A program made the translations under genes and the position numbers. A stretch of 64,000 nucleotides of DNA, taken from Hyphomicrobiales bacterium (GTDB lineage: Bacteria; Pseudomonadota; Alphaproteobacteria; Rhizobiales; Beijerinckiaceae). The stretch is from the NCBI GenBank assembly GCA_017302635.1, contig JAFLCX010000002.1, positions 434,001-498,000 on the forward strand, written 5' to 3'. Shown one piece after another: positions 42,037 to 52,300 of this stretch. Under the pieces are notes generated by a model. It searched no databases and was not told the DNA's origin. It saw nothing but the letters and a program-made list of their open reading frames with translations. Numbering within the stretch: position 1 is the stretch's first letter; each line of letters begins with the position of its first letter.

Positions 42037-43058
42037 CATGCCTTGCTTGAACCTTGTCCGCCGCGTTTCAGGGTAAGGCTGACCCAGTCCTCGATCTGTC
42101 GCCGCGCAACCAGCGCGAAGCCCTGCATCCGGTAGGCTGAAAGCACGCCGGGCACATCGCCCGGCAGAAGCCCGGAGAGAATGAGTTCACAATCGGGCCC
42201 CGCCGCAAGCCCAACTTGCCGCGCGATGGATTTCAGCGGCCGTGCAAGAATGTTCGCGAGAATCAGGTCGTAATGGTTCGAGCGGCGCAAATCAGGGTGC
42301 TGCAACCCCGCCGCGCGATAGACCTTCAGCCCGGCGCGAATGCCGTTGAGACGGGCATTCTCTTTCGCGATCGCCACCGAATCAGGGTCGATCTCGCCCG
42401 CGAGCACCGGCTGCCTCAGCGCTTTCGCCAGCCCGATGGCCAGCACTCCCGTTCCAGTGCCGATATCGACGATCCGGCGCGGGCGACGGCGCTTGAGATG
42501 CGCCGTGACATGTTCGAGGCAGCCTCGGGTCGTGCCGTGATGCCCGGTGCCGAAGGCCAGAGCGGCCTCGATCTCGATGCCAATCTGCCCACTCCGTACC
42601 GTGCCGCGATCATGCGCGCCATGCACGACGAATCGCCCGGCGCGGACCGGTTTCAGCCCTTCCAGCGCCGAAGCGACCCAATCCGTCGCGGCGATACGCT
42701 CGAAAGCGAGGTTTTTTGCGGCCTCGCGGCTCGAAAAACCGGCCACAAGCGCCCGGATTTCGCCCTCATCGGGCTCAAACGCGAAGTGCAATTCCAGCCG
42801 CCACGGGCCTGATGCATCAGGGTGCAGCGTGCCCATCGTCCCCTCCCGACCTTGCCGCGCCAGCGAAACTTTCGCCGGAGCGGTGGAAGCGCCGCGCAGG
42901 CCTGCCTCTAGCGAGGCGATCTCGAAGGCGGCGGTCGCGACCTCTTCGGGGTCGAACAATTCCGCCATGCCATCGGCAATCGCGCGGGCGGTCGGTTCAT
43001 CCGTGATCAGATGAGCGAGGAGAGTAGGAGCGGGCAAGTTCCGGTGAGAAACGGGCAT
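42036..43058 (-). CDS. prmA: Ribosomal protein L11 methyltransferase PrmA
   Basis: 340 residues. The C-terminal SAM domain has FGTGHHGTTRGCLE, then RIVDIGTGTGVLAIGLAKAL (motif I) and NHYDLILANILARPL (motif IV-like). The N-terminal part is the L11-recognition domain. It trimethylates ribosomal protein L11. The length exceeds E. coli PrmA (293) mainly through the N-terminal region. The ATG at 43058 is preferred; the frame is open further upstream but there it overlaps the next gene's tail region. Same strand as hicB, 43 nt downstream of it. Confidence 0.9.
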   Translation of the reverse strand: MPVSHRNLPAPTLLAHLITDEPTARAIADGMAELFDPEEVATAAFEIASLEAGLRGASTAPAKVSLARQGREGTMGTLHPDASGPWRLELHFAFEPDEGEIRALVAGFSSREAAKNLAFERIAATDWVASALEGLKPVRAGRFVVHGAHDRGTVRSGQIGIEIEAALAFGTGHHGTTRGCLEHVTAHLKRRRPRRIVDIGTGTGVLAIGLAKALRQPVLAGEIDPDSVAIAKENARLNGIRAGLKVYRAAGLQHPDLRRSNHYDLILANILARPLKSIARQVGLAAGPDCELILSGLLPGDVPGVLSAYRMQGFALVARRQIEDWVSLTLKRGGQGSSKA

Positions 43059-43101
43059 GGCGGGCTTGTGGCGGATGCCTGCACGCGATGCAAGGGGGCG
43101 G

Positions 43102-43398
43102 CTATTCCGCAGCGGGGCGGAAATGCAGGCCGGTGAAGGGCACGATCGCGACGAGGTTGCCTTGAAGCTCGTCAGCAATTTCTGCATCGGCTCGCAATTC
43201 GGCAAGCGTGCGCGGGCGGGGCAACTCGCCTCCGTCGGTCAGCAGCAGTTCGAGATGCACACGCAAGGCCTCGGGCGCATTCGCCATCGCTTCTTCGAAA
43301 CTGTCGCCGCCGGAAAAACAGCCGGGCACATCCGGAAACCAGATGCCCGTTGCACGGGTGCCGTCACCCTCTTCCACGATTGCGATATAATGCATCAT
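43102..43398 (-). CDS. hicB: HicB-family antitoxin
   Basis: 98 residues. N-terminal half MHYIAIVEEGDGTRATGIWFPDVPGCFSGGDSFEEAM is the partial RNase H-like fold of HicB, which covers the toxin's active site. The rest (EALRVHLELLLTDGGELPRPRTLAEL) completes that fold; no obvious ribbon-helix-helix or helix-turn-helix tail is present, so DNA binding by this protein is doubtful. It follows hicA by 10 nt, the usual toxin-first order. Confidence 0.88.
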   Translation of the reverse strand: MMHYIAIVEEGDGTRATGIWFPDVPGCFSGGDSFEEAMANAPEALRVHLELLLTDGGELPRPRTLAELRADAEIADELQGNLVAIVPFTGLHFRPAAE

Positions 43399-43408
43399 AT
43401 ATTGCAGG

Positions 43409-43606
43409 TTACACCCATCCGGCGATTTTGGCGATACGCCGCGCTGTTCCGGGCGGCAAATCCTTCTTCGGGTGTGGCACAGTGAGGATCTCCCTCACGC
43501 CCGGTTTCTTGAAATGGTGATGTGAACCTTCGATGCGCACCAGCACCCAATTCTCCTGCCGTAAGCGGCGAATAATGTCGCGGGAATTGGTGGGGACGGG
43601 AGGCAT
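43409..43606 (-). CDS. hicA: HicA-family mRNA interferase toxin
   Basis: 65 residues with a double-stranded-RNA-binding-like fold: NSRDIIRRLRQENWVLVRIEGSHHHFKKPG carries the catalytic histidine in GSHHHF, and LTVPHPKKDLPPGTARRIAKIAGW is the conserved second half. It cleaves mRNA when HicB is lost. AGGAG lies 8 nt before this ATG, while a longer upstream frame runs through AT-rich non-coding DNA. The region before it (43607-43813) is much richer in A/T than its surroundings, suggesting acquisition by transfer. Confidence 0.9.
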   Translation of the reverse strand: MPPVPTNSRDIIRRLRQENWVLVRIEGSHHHFKKPGVREILTVPHPKKDLPPGTARRIAKIAGWV

Positions 43607-43794
43607 GGACGACGCTCCTGATCGGAAAGGTGCGTCAATTACATTGCACATGTTGGTTTGCAGCAGAACAAGCTTGATAGTTTTTGCTTGGCCAGCCAAC
43701 ACACGGTTTGAAAAACTTCGTAGCAATTTCAATGATCAACAGCTGACTCTGAAATCCTATTATCTAATTGATAATGAATATAAATACCGGTTTT

Positions 43795-43812
43795 AATCAC
43801 AATTGCGTGATT
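43795..43812. repeat. Small inverted repeat after the helicase gene
   Basis: AATCAC and GTGATT flank a 6-nt spacer directly after the stop of the minus-strand helicase gene, in the AT-rich pocket upstream of hicA. It could be a transcription stop or an operator; no T-run follows in the helicase direction. Confidence 0.25.
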
Positions 43813-43813
43813 T

Positions 43814-46243
43814 TCACCCGCCCGCCTGCACAAAACTCTCCAACACCATTTTCTGGCCAGCCTTGTCGAATTCCACCGTGAGCTTGTTGCCATCGACTGC
43901 CGTCACCGAGCCGGGGCCGAACTTGATGTGAAACACCCGGTCGCCCGATTTGTAACGCGAGGATTGCGCGGAGGAGGCGAGCACGCGCCCCTCGATTGTG
44001 CGGCCGGTGCTGCGGGAATATCCGCCACCGAAGCTGCCGCCACCAAATCCGCCGCTGCCGAACGAGCGCCCTGCTGTTTGTGATGCGCTGGCCTGTCCGC
44101 CGCCGGCATTCTGCGCCCTGGCGGTTTGCATGCGCTGCCAGCCCGGTGTCTGGTAGCTCGAAGCGGCAGGTGCCGCGCCCTCGAAGCGGCTGCCCCCGGC
44201 ATAGCCGAGCCGCTGCATGTTGCCATAGGCGCCCGAGGCTTCCATCACCTCGACATGCTGCGCCGGGAGTTCATCGACAAAGCGAGAGGGAATGGTGGAT
44301 TGCCACAGCCCGTGAATGCGCCGGTTGGTGGCGAAATAGAGTTTCGCGCGGCGTTTCGCGCGGGTGAGGCCCACATAGGCGAGGCGACGTTCCTCCTCGA
44401 GACCGGCGCGGCCCTGCTCGTCGAGCGTGCGCTGCGAAGGAAACAGCCCCTCTTCCCAGCCGGGGAGAAATACGGTCTCGAATTCCAGCCCCTTCGCGCC
44501 GTGAAGCGTCATGATCGAGACACGATCCTCGCCTTCGCCCTGTGATTTCTCCATCACGAGGCCGACATGTTCAAGAAAGCCAGCGAGGTTCTCGAATTCC
44601 TCCATCGCGCGCACCAGTTCCTTGAGGTTGTCGAGCCGCCCGGCGGCATCGGCCGAGCGGTCCTTCTTCCACATGTCAGTGTAGCCTGATTCCTCGAGGA
44701 TCATTTCGGCGAGTTCGTGATGCGGCGTGGTTTCGATCAGCGAGGCCCAGCGCGTGATGTTCTCGACAAGGCCGCGCAAAGCAGGGCGATGACGGGAGGA
44801 AAGCTCATCACTCTCCACCAGCACGCGCGCGGCCTGCAACAGCGGCACGCGGTTGGGCCGCGCATAGGCGTTGAGCGCGTTCAGCACGGCATCGCCCAAA
44901 CCGCGTTTCGGCGTGTTGAAGATGCGTTCGAAGGCGAGGTCATCGGCCGGCTGCGAGACGATGCGCAGATAGGCGAGGGCATCGCGGATTTCAGCGCGCT
45001 CGTAGAAGCGCGGGCCGCCGATAACCCGGTAGGGGATGGCGTTGGTGATGAAGCGCTCCTCGAATTCGCGCATCTGGAACGAGGCGCGCACAAGGATCGC
45101 CATTTCCTGCAGGGCATGCCCCTTGTGCTGGAGCGCCTCGATCTCGTCGGCCACCATGCGCGCTTCTTCTTCTGAGTCCCAGGCGCAGGCGACGCTGACT
45201 TTCTCGCCCTCGTCCCCTTCGGTAAAGAGGGTTTTGCCGAGCCGTCCCTCATTGCGCGCAATGATATGCCCGGCAGCACCCAGAATATGCCCTGTGGAGC
45301 GATAGTTGCGCTCAAGCCGGATCACGGTCGCACCGGGGAAATCCTTGTCGAAACGCAGGATGTTATCGACCTCGGCGCCTCGCCAGCCATAGATGGATTG
45401 ATCGTCATCCCCCACGCAACACAGGTTGCGATGCCCGGCCGCGAGCAGCCTCAGCCAGAGATATTGCGCGACGTTCGTATCCTGATACTCGTCGACCAGC
45501 ATGAAGCGGAACCGCCGCTGGAAATCGGCGAGCACATCCGGGTTTTCCTGAAAGAGCCGGATATTTTCCATCAGGAGGTCACCGAAATCGACCGCGTTGA
45601 GCGCCTTCAGCCGTTCCTGATAAAGTTTGTAAAGTTCTCGCGCACGCCCCTCAGCAAACACATGCCCTTCGCCGGACGAGACCTTTTCGGGTGTCAGCGC
45701 GCGGTTCTTCCAGCCGTCGATCTGGAAGGCGAGGAGGCGGGCGGGCCAGCGCTTCTCGTCAATGTCCTCGGCCTGAAGAATTTGCTTCAGGAGCCGGATC
45801 TGGTCATCGGTATCGAGAATGGTGAAATCCGAGCGCAGGCCCACGAGTTCGGCGTGATGGCGCAGGATTTTCGCCCCGATCGAATGGAATGTGCCGAGCC
45901 ACGGCATGCCTTCGCCGACGGCACCAATGAGCGAGCCGATGCGTTCCTTCATCTCGCGCGCGGCCTTGTTGGTGAAGGTCACGGACAGGATTTCGCTCGC
46001 CCGTGCCCGTCCTTTCGAGATGATCTCGGCGATGCGGCTGGTGAGCACCTTCGTCTTGCCGGTGCCAGCTCCGGCCAGCACGAGAACCGGTCCATCGAGT
46101 GTTTCAACCGCGCGTTTCTGCTCGGGGTTGAGGCCCTGAAGATGCACCGCAGGCCGCGAGGCCGCCATCGCGCGCGCGGCGATCCCTCCGCCGGAAGGCG
46201 GCGGAGCAGGGGTCCAGTCGTCGAGCGCAAAGGGGTCGGACAC
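43814..46243 (-). CDS. uvrD: UvrD/PcrA-type superfamily 1 DNA helicase
   Basis: 809 residues. Helicase motifs: LNPEQKRAVE (Q motif), LAGAGTGKTKVLTSRI (Walker A), MLVDEYQDTN (Walker B), GDDDQSIYGWRGA (motif III), VSIMTLHGAKGLEFETVFLPG and LAYVGLTRAKR. After a Gly/Ser-rich flexible stretch, the C-terminus (GDRVFHIKFGPGSVTAVDGNKLTVEFD) is the Tudor-like domain that in UvrD/PcrA contacts RNA polymerase. It unwinds 3'-5' in excision and mismatch repair. A GTG start (beginning SDPFALDDW) is chosen; TTG 26 codons upstream is possible but less likely. Confidence 0.94.
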   Translation of the reverse strand: MSDPFALDDWTPAPPPSGGGIAARAMAASRPAVHLQGLNPEQKRAVETLDGPVLVLAGAGTGKTKVLTSRIAEIISKGRARASEILSVTFTNKAAREMKERIGSLIGAVGEGMPWLGTFHSIGAKILRHHAELVGLRSDFTILDTDDQIRLLKQILQAEDIDEKRWPARLLAFQIDGWKNRALTPEKVSSGEGHVFAEGRARELYKLYQERLKALNAVDFGDLLMENIRLFQENPDVLADFQRRFRFMLVDEYQDTNVAQYLWLRLLAAGHRNLCCVGDDDQSIYGWRGAEVDNILRFDKDFPGATVIRLERNYRSTGHILGAAGHIIARNEGRLGKTLFTEGDEGEKVSVACAWDSEEEARMVADEIEALQHKGHALQEMAILVRASFQMREFEERFITNAIPYRVIGGPRFYERAEIRDALAYLRIVSQPADDLAFERIFNTPKRGLGDAVLNALNAYARPNRVPLLQAARVLVESDELSSRHRPALRGLVENITRWASLIETTPHHELAEMILEESGYTDMWKKDRSADAAGRLDNLKELVRAMEEFENLAGFLEHVGLVMEKSQGEGEDRVSIMTLHGAKGLEFETVFLPGWEEGLFPSQRTLDEQGRAGLEEERRLAYVGLTRAKRRAKLYFATNRRIHGLWQSTIPSRFVDELPAQHVEVMEASGAYGNMQRLGYAGGSRFEGAAPAASSYQTPGWQRMQTARAQNAGGGQASASQTAGRSFGSGGFGGGSFGGGYSRSTGRTIEGRVLASSAQSSRYKSGDRVFHIKFGPGSVTAVDGNKLTVEFDKAGQKMVLESFVQAGG

Positions 46244-46431
46244 GATTTTTCCCGTCGGAGTACCGGCGTTCCCATCAAAGCCCTTGGATTTGGCCGGACG
46301 GAGACACACTTTGAAGCGCAATCATGGCTGATTCGGGCCGGCTGCGCCTGTCTGTCAGATGGCCGCGCCCGTTCCGCCTCGCAAGACCTGTCAGCTCTTT
46401 CCTTTTGCGCCGTTCAATCCGGGAGAATCCC

Positions 46432-46935
46432 ATGCCGACCATGAGCCAGATGACGAAGCCGGTTTTCAACCAGATGCTTGGCGCGCTCGATCGCATCCTC
46501 GACAAGCTGGCGGCTCATTGCGAGGCGAAGAAAATCGAGCCCTCCGTTTTCCTCGGCATGCGACTCTACCCCGATATGTTCGCCTTCGCCCGGCAGGTGC
46601 AGATCGCCTGCGATTTCGCGAAGGGAGCGGCCGCGCGCCTTTCGGGGCGCGACAATCCGTCATGGTCCGATACGGAAACCACCATCGCGGAACTCAAGGA
46701 GCGGATCGCGAAGACGCTCGCCTTCATCCATGCCATTCCGGATTCCGAAATCGATGGTTCGGAAACTCGCACCATCAGCATGAAAATCCGTGGCACGGAG
46801 ATGAGCTGGCCGGGCACGACCTACCTCGCCCATGTTGCGATGCCGAATTTCTATTTCCATCTCACCGCCGCCTATTCCATTTTGCGTCATGGTGGAGTGG
46901 ATATCGGCAAGAACGATTTCCTCGGGCGGAACTGA
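46432..46935 (+). CDS. DUF1993 family protein
   Basis: 167 residues matching DUF1993: VFNQMLGALDRILDKLAAHCEAKK, MRLYPDMFAFARQVQIACDFAKG, TIAELKERIAKTLAFIH, and AMPNFYFHLTAAYSILRHGGVDIGK. The fold is a four-helix bundle related to DinB-like proteins; the C-terminal histidine in FHLT may be part of a metal site. Biochemical function is unknown. GGGAG lies before this ATG. It starts about 190 bp from the divergent helicase gene. Confidence 0.85.
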   Translation: MPTMSQMTKPVFNQMLGALDRILDKLAAHCEAKKIEPSVFLGMRLYPDMFAFARQVQIACDFAKGAAARLSGRDNPSWSDTETTIAELKERIAKTLAFIHAIPDSEIDGSETRTISMKIRGTEMSWPGTTYLAHVAMPNFYFHLTAAYSILRHGGVDIGKNDFLGRN

Positions 46936-46980
46936 GGTTTGCGCAGGGTTGAGGGCTGTGGTTTTCAGTGGGGTTGCCTG

Positions 46981-47724
46981 ATGAGTGTTTCCAAAACCGA
47001 CATGCGTTCCCTTGTGGCTTCGTTGCCGGTCTCGATTGAATGCCCCGATGCGATGCTCTCGGCCGTGCGCTATGTGCTCGAGGGCGAATATGAAAGCCAC
47101 CATGACGGCACCGATCTGGATATCCTCGATATTGGTGCCAATGTCGGCTCCTTCGCGCTCTGGGCCGTGCGTCGATGGCCCGGCAGTCGGGTGAGGAGTT
47201 TCGAGCCGAACCCCGAGACCTTCGCGATCCTGAAGCGCAACATCGCCGGCTATGGCCTTATCAAGCCGAGCAACGCCGCGATCTACCCCTCCGAGAATGC
47301 GCGCGAGGCGTTTTTCAGCCGCTATGCCGGTGACGGCGAGGCGGGACTCATGCGCTATATCGGCGATACATTCCGCGAAGGCGTGATCGAACCGAGCTTC
47401 GAGGTCGATATCATCCGGCCTGAAGCCCTGGGTTCGGCCGACATCGTGAAAATCGATATCGAGGGCGGTGAGGCAGAGGTGCTCGCTGCGCTCGATCTCT
47501 CGCGTACCTCATTGGTTCTCGCCGAGTTCCAGAACCGCAAGGCGCGGCTCACCATGCAGGCCGTGTTCGCTGACCATGACTTCGAGGCTGTGCTCGACGA
47601 GGAATGCCCTTGGGACCCGATCCTCGATTACATGGATTACCGGCGTGATCTCAAAGGCGATATCTACGGGCGCATGTTCTATCGCCGCCGGGGGCAGAAA
47701 AGGCTCGCCTATCGTTCGGCTTGA
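46981..47724 (+). CDS. FkbM-family SAM-dependent methyltransferase
   Basis: 247 residues. SAM motif I LDILDIGANVGSFALWAV (near residue 47), then VRSFEPNPETFAILKRNI (acidic ribose-binding loop) and ADIVKIDIEGGEAEVLAAL, the FkbM signature. These enzymes O-methylate sugars or small molecules. No glycan or secondary-metabolite genes are nearby, so the substrate is open. It lies 45 bp after the DUF1993 gene and may share its transcript. Confidence 0.85.
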   Translation: MSVSKTDMRSLVASLPVSIECPDAMLSAVRYVLEGEYESHHDGTDLDILDIGANVGSFALWAVRRWPGSRVRSFEPNPETFAILKRNIAGYGLIKPSNAAIYPSENAREAFFSRYAGDGEAGLMRYIGDTFREGVIEPSFEVDIIRPEALGSADIVKIDIEGGEAEVLAALDLSRTSLVLAEFQNRKARLTMQAVFADHDFEAVLDEECPWDPILDYMDYRRDLKGDIYGRMFYRRRGQKRLAYRSA

Positions 47725-47801
47725 ATTGTGCAGATGGGTCAGGCATGCTGACCCATAATCCGGCACGACGCACAAGCCGGCATTCGGGAAGGAACTTCTT
47801 C

Positions 47802-49196
47802 ATGCGCCTTTCGGCCGAAGCCGTGGCGGCCGCCACGCTCGATTTCCAGCGCCGTTTCGGCAACCGCGCCGTTACCAGCGATGCAGTGCGGGCCCAGCAC
47901 GCCCATACCCTCACCTGGATCGAAAACCAGCCGCCGGATATCGTCGTCTTTGCCGAAAGTGAGAGTGAGGTTCAGGATGCTGTCAAAATCGCCGCGCAAC
48001 ACAGGCTCCCGATCATCCCGTTTGGCACCGGGTCCTCGCTCGAAGGGCATGTGAACGCGCCGATGGGCGGTGTTTCGATCGATCTGCAGGGCATGAAGAA
48101 AATCATTGCCGTGCATCCCGAAGACCTCGATTGCGTGGTGGAGCCGGGTGTCACGCGAAAGGAACTCAACGAGTATCTGAAAAGTTCCGGGCTGTTTTTC
48201 CCGATCGATCCGGGAGCGGATGCCTCGATCGGCGGCATGGTCGCGACCCGCGCCTCCGGCACCAATGCCGTGCGCTACGGCACGATGAAGGACAATGTTC
48301 TGGCCCTTGAGGCGGTTCTGCCCAATGGCGAAATCCTCACCACCGCCCGCCGTGCGAAAAAGACCAGCGCCGGCTATGATCTCACCCGGTTGCTCGTGGG
48401 CTCCGAGGGCACTCTGGGGATCGTGACCAAGATCACCCTGAAGCTCTCGGGCCTGCCTGAGGCGGTTTCGGCGGGCGTTTGCCCGTTCCCCGATGTGGAA
48501 TCGGCCGCGAATGCCACAATCCTCACCATCCAGTCCGGGTTGCCGGTGGCGCGCATCGAGCTGCTCGACGAGGTGCAGGTGAGGGCCTGCAACGCCTATT
48601 CGAAGCTCAGCCTGCCGGAGCAGCCGATTCTGTTCGTGGAGTTTCACGGCACAGAGGCGAGTGTCGCGGAGCAGAGCGAGCGCTTCGGCGAGATCGCCGC
48701 TGAATGCGGCGGCGGCACCTTCGAATGGGCGACGAAGCCTGAAGAGCGCACCAAACTCTGGGAAGCGCGGCACAATGCCTATTGGGCCGCAACCACCTTG
48801 CGCCCGGGTACGAAGGGCATTTCAACCGATGTCTGCGTTCCGATTTCCCGCCTTGCGGAATGTGTGGCGGAAACCAAGGCGGATATCGAGGCCTCGGGCC
48901 TGATCGCGCCGATTGTCGGGCATGTGGGGGACGGCAATTTCCACTGCCTACCGCTGATCGATATGTCGAGTGAGACGGAGATCGCCAACGCGAAAGCCTT
49001 CATCACCCGGCTGGTTGAGCGAGCGCTCGCGATGGAAGGCACCTGCACCGGTGAACATGGCGTGGGGCAGGGCAAGATGAAATATCTTGAACCGGAACTC
49101 GGCAAACCGGCGCTGGATGCCATGCGGCTGATCAAGCAAGCCTTCGACCCGCTGAACATCATGAACCCGGGCAAGATTGTCAGCTTCGGCACGTGA
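47802..49196 (+). CDS. FAD-linked dehydrogenase, D-lactate/glycolate type (GlcD/Dld2-like)
   Basis: 464 residues. FAD-binding PCMH domain with PIIPFGTGSSLEGHVNAP and DPGADASIGGMVATRASGTNAVRYGTMKDNV; C-terminal cap with IVGHVGDGNFHCLPLID and CTGEHGVGQGKMKYL, the conserved metal/active-site histidines of the D-lactate dehydrogenase (cytochrome) group. It oxidises a 2-hydroxy acid and passes electrons to a quinone, cytochrome or flavoprotein. D-lactate is most likely; glycolate and D-2-hydroxyglutarate are alternatives. No glcE/glcF partners follow, which argues against glycolate oxidase. GGAAGGAA lies before the ATG. Confidence 0.88.
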   Translation: MRLSAEAVAAATLDFQRRFGNRAVTSDAVRAQHAHTLTWIENQPPDIVVFAESESEVQDAVKIAAQHRLPIIPFGTGSSLEGHVNAPMGGVSIDLQGMKKIIAVHPEDLDCVVEPGVTRKELNEYLKSSGLFFPIDPGADASIGGMVATRASGTNAVRYGTMKDNVLALEAVLPNGEILTTARRAKKTSAGYDLTRLLVGSEGTLGIVTKITLKLSGLPEAVSAGVCPFPDVESAANATILTIQSGLPVARIELLDEVQVRACNAYSKLSLPEQPILFVEFHGTEASVAEQSERFGEIAAECGGGTFEWATKPEERTKLWEARHNAYWAATTLRPGTKGISTDVCVPISRLAECVAETKADIEASGLIAPIVGHVGDGNFHCLPLIDMSSETEIANAKAFITRLVERALAMEGTCTGEHGVGQGKMKYLEPELGKPALDAMRLIKQAFDPLNIMNPGKIVSFGT

Positions 49197-49220
49197 AGGC
49201 AAAGCGAGAAGGGCAGTAGA

Positions 49221-49250
49221 GCGCGGTCACGATTGGGTCGTGATCCGCGC
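49221..49250. repeat. Imperfect 12-bp palindrome between the dehydrogenase and AsmA genes
   Basis: GCGCGGTCACGA pairs with TCGTGATCCGCGC, with one bulged T, around a 5-nt loop. No T-tract follows. It is 25 nt after the dehydrogenase stop and could end that transcript or be a dispersed palindromic element. Confidence 0.5.
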
Positions 49251-49328
49251 CTATGAACGCGCTACATTGAGCGGAGGAATCGAAGAGCTGCGGCGATTGG
49301 GTCGCAATCTCGGGAGCGGGCGCGTCTG

Positions 49329-52300
49329 TTGCGGATCATAAGGGAAAGTCTCACGGCTGTGGCGGCGCTGCTGGTGCTGGCGCTGATTGGGCTCGCCGTC
49401 GCGCCGCATTTTCTGGATTGGAACGCGCATCGTGATCGGCTTTCGGCCTATCTGAGCGCGAAGACCGGTCAACCTGTCCGGCTTGGGGGTGACATTCGCC
49501 TGAGCCTGCTCCCCACCCCTGAACTCGATGCGGACGCCGTGACAGTCGGCTCCGAAACACGATCGCTCGTCAGCATCGGGCGGCTCACGGTGTCGCTCTC
49601 GCCTCTGGCCCTCGCGCGCGGCGTTGTGCAGATCACATCGGCGCGTGCCGATAAGGTGATTGTGCGGGCCGAGATTGCTGATCTGGTCGAGAGGCAAAAA
49701 TCCGAACCTCCACCCCGGATCGGCATCGACCGGCTCGATCTGCGCGGCCTGAGTGTGCTGCAGGCGGGCACCGAGAAGGCGCTCGTAAGTGGCCTTGATG
49801 TGGTTCTGGAAGCCCCCGACCTTGCCGGTCCCTTCCGTTTCGAGGTGATGGATCGTGCGGCGGGGCGCGAGGTTCGCGGGCAGGTGGGTAAATTCGAGCA
49901 GGGGCGCGCACGGCTGAGGGCCTCGCTCGAGGATCACCGGCTTGCGGCCCGCTCAAGTCTGGAGGGCTGGGCGGGCCTGCCGGGCGATGCAACACGCCCG
50001 CTCTTTGATGGTTCGGTGCAGTTCAGTGGCAATCCCATCATGGGGGAGGTTGCCGATGGCACGCAGATTCCGTTCGATGGTCAGGCCCGGCTGATCGTGC
50101 AGGCCAATCAGGCGATTGCGGATCCGGTGACGATGACATTCGGTTCGGCCGATCGCGCCGTGGCGATGAACGGCAAGGCCTTTCTCGATCTCGCGGCTGC
50201 CCGCCCGCACCTGCGCGTTGAGTTCGCCGGGCGCCGGCTCGATCTCTCCCGCTATCTCGCGGAAGGCCCCGACGGCGTGAAGGAACGCGACCGGTTGCGG
50301 CGCATGGCGGAGGCTCTCGCCGGCGCGAACTCCTCCGGCGGCATTGCGCTGCCGCTTGATCTCGATTTGGATATCGCCATCGGTGCGTTGCAGGGCAGCG
50401 GCGTGATGTTGCAGGACACCCGCCTCGCCATGGCGCGGCGGACGGCTGGGTTCTCGATCAGATTGGCGGAAGCGCGTCTGCCCGGCGGCACCGAACTGGA
50501 ATTTCGCGGCACCGAAAAAGGCACATCCCTGCTTGATGGCGCATTCTCGCTCGTGGCGCGAGATCTGCCAGCCCTTCTTCAGGCCATTCAAGTCGAGAGA
50601 CCGGCTGGCCTGCCAGCTTCGGCAAGCTTGCACTCGACGCTGATCTCCGAGGGAACAGGGTTGCGCATGCCGCAATTGCGGATCACCAGTCCATCCGGTG
50701 ATCTCGCTGGCGATCTGCGCCTCGACATGCCGGTTTCCGGTGGCAATCCGGTGCCTCGGCTGTCCTTCTCGCTCGCGGCCGATCGGTTTGATGCGCGGTT
50801 GCTGGCTCTGGGCGATCCGTTCCGGGCGGGCGGCGGGACATCCGATCTCGCCATCGACGGCCGCCTCGCGATCCGCGAGCTTGTTTATGATGGTCGCGGC
50901 ATTGGGGGCGTCCGCCTCGCATTCAACCGAGAGGGCGCGCGCGCCCGGGTTGAAGAACTGGTCCTGAGCGGAAGATCGGGCGAAGAATTGAAGCTCTCGG
51001 GGCAATTCGCGGAAGGCGCGGTGCAGGCCACCGCGAAGCTCGATGCCGAGCGATTGGGAGATCTCGCGCAGATTGCTCAGGCGATCTTTCCCGGCGCGCT
51101 CACGCGCGGCATCATCGCGCGCGCCGAGCGCCTTGCGCCAGCTCTGGCGGTTGCCAATATCCGGATCGAGAACAAGGCGGGCGAGAGCATCTGGGATATC
51201 CAGTCCGAAGGGCGGCTCGGTGGCACGGCCATCACTGTTAAGACCCATTCGGAACTCAAGGGCAATGATCTGCAACTCAACCTCAGGGCAGAGGCAGCCA
51301 ATCCCGACGGAGCACGTCTGCTGAGCCAGATTGGCGGTGGCGACACAGGAGGCCTGAGCGGGGCCGGGCGCGTGCAATTGCTCCTCGAGGGCAATCCGCG
51401 CCGGCAGATGGGGACGAAGCTCGACGTGGCTCTGGCAGGGCTCGATCTCAAGGCGGAAGGCCTCGTGGATATTTTCCGGACCGCACCGTTCGATGGCACT
51501 TTTCGGCTCGAAACCGTTGATATAGCGCCGCTCTATCGTGCGCTGGGAGGGGGCGCGCCGGCCGTGCCGAACGGAACGCCGGCACGCATTGCCGGGCGCT
51601 ATTTTGCCGAAACGCGAAAGCTTACACTGACGGCCTTTGATGCCACCTTCGGCCCGAACAGGGCTGCTGGCGAAATCTCCTTCGATTTCGCAAGGGGCGG
51701 ACAGGTTGCGGGGCAGCTCCAGATGGGTGATTTGCGGCTCGAAACCTTGCTGTCGCCAGCCTTCCTGACTGCAGAGATGGGCGCTCCCCCGGCGTCAGGC
51801 ACCGCCCGCCCGCTGCCCCGTGGCGTGAGGCCCTTTCTCGCGGGCGATCTCTGGATCGAGGCGAAATCCTTACGGTTCGGGGAATCGATCGTCCTCGACG
51901 AGCCGAAATTCGTGCTGCGCTTTGCGCCCGATCTCGCGTCGATCGAGGGGCTCGAAGCCGAAAAGGGCGAGGGGCGGCTATCCTCGACTGTCACCCTGAC
52001 GCGGCGCGAGGACCGGCTGGATGCTGCCGGCCGTCTCGCCTTTTCGCGCCTTGCCCTGCCCGGCACAAGCGGAAGATTGACCGGCGAATTCCCCTTCACG
52101 AGCCAGGGAAGCACGATTTCGGAGCTGCTTGCCAGTTTTGCAGGGGCGGGGCGGATCAAGGCCGAGGGGTTTGCAGTCTCGGCCGCCGAGGCTGGTGCGG
52201 TAGCGCGCGTGCTCAAGCGCCCGGCGAACGAGCTTCAGCCTCTCGATGAGAATCGCATCGGCTCACTTCTCGAGCAGGAGATGCGAAACGGCACACTCGC

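Noticed and set aside
43533..43796. 87-residue plus-strand frame in the AT-rich pocket
   Set aside because: Half of it is antisense to hicA and the rest is AT-rich intergenic sequence; no ribosome site.
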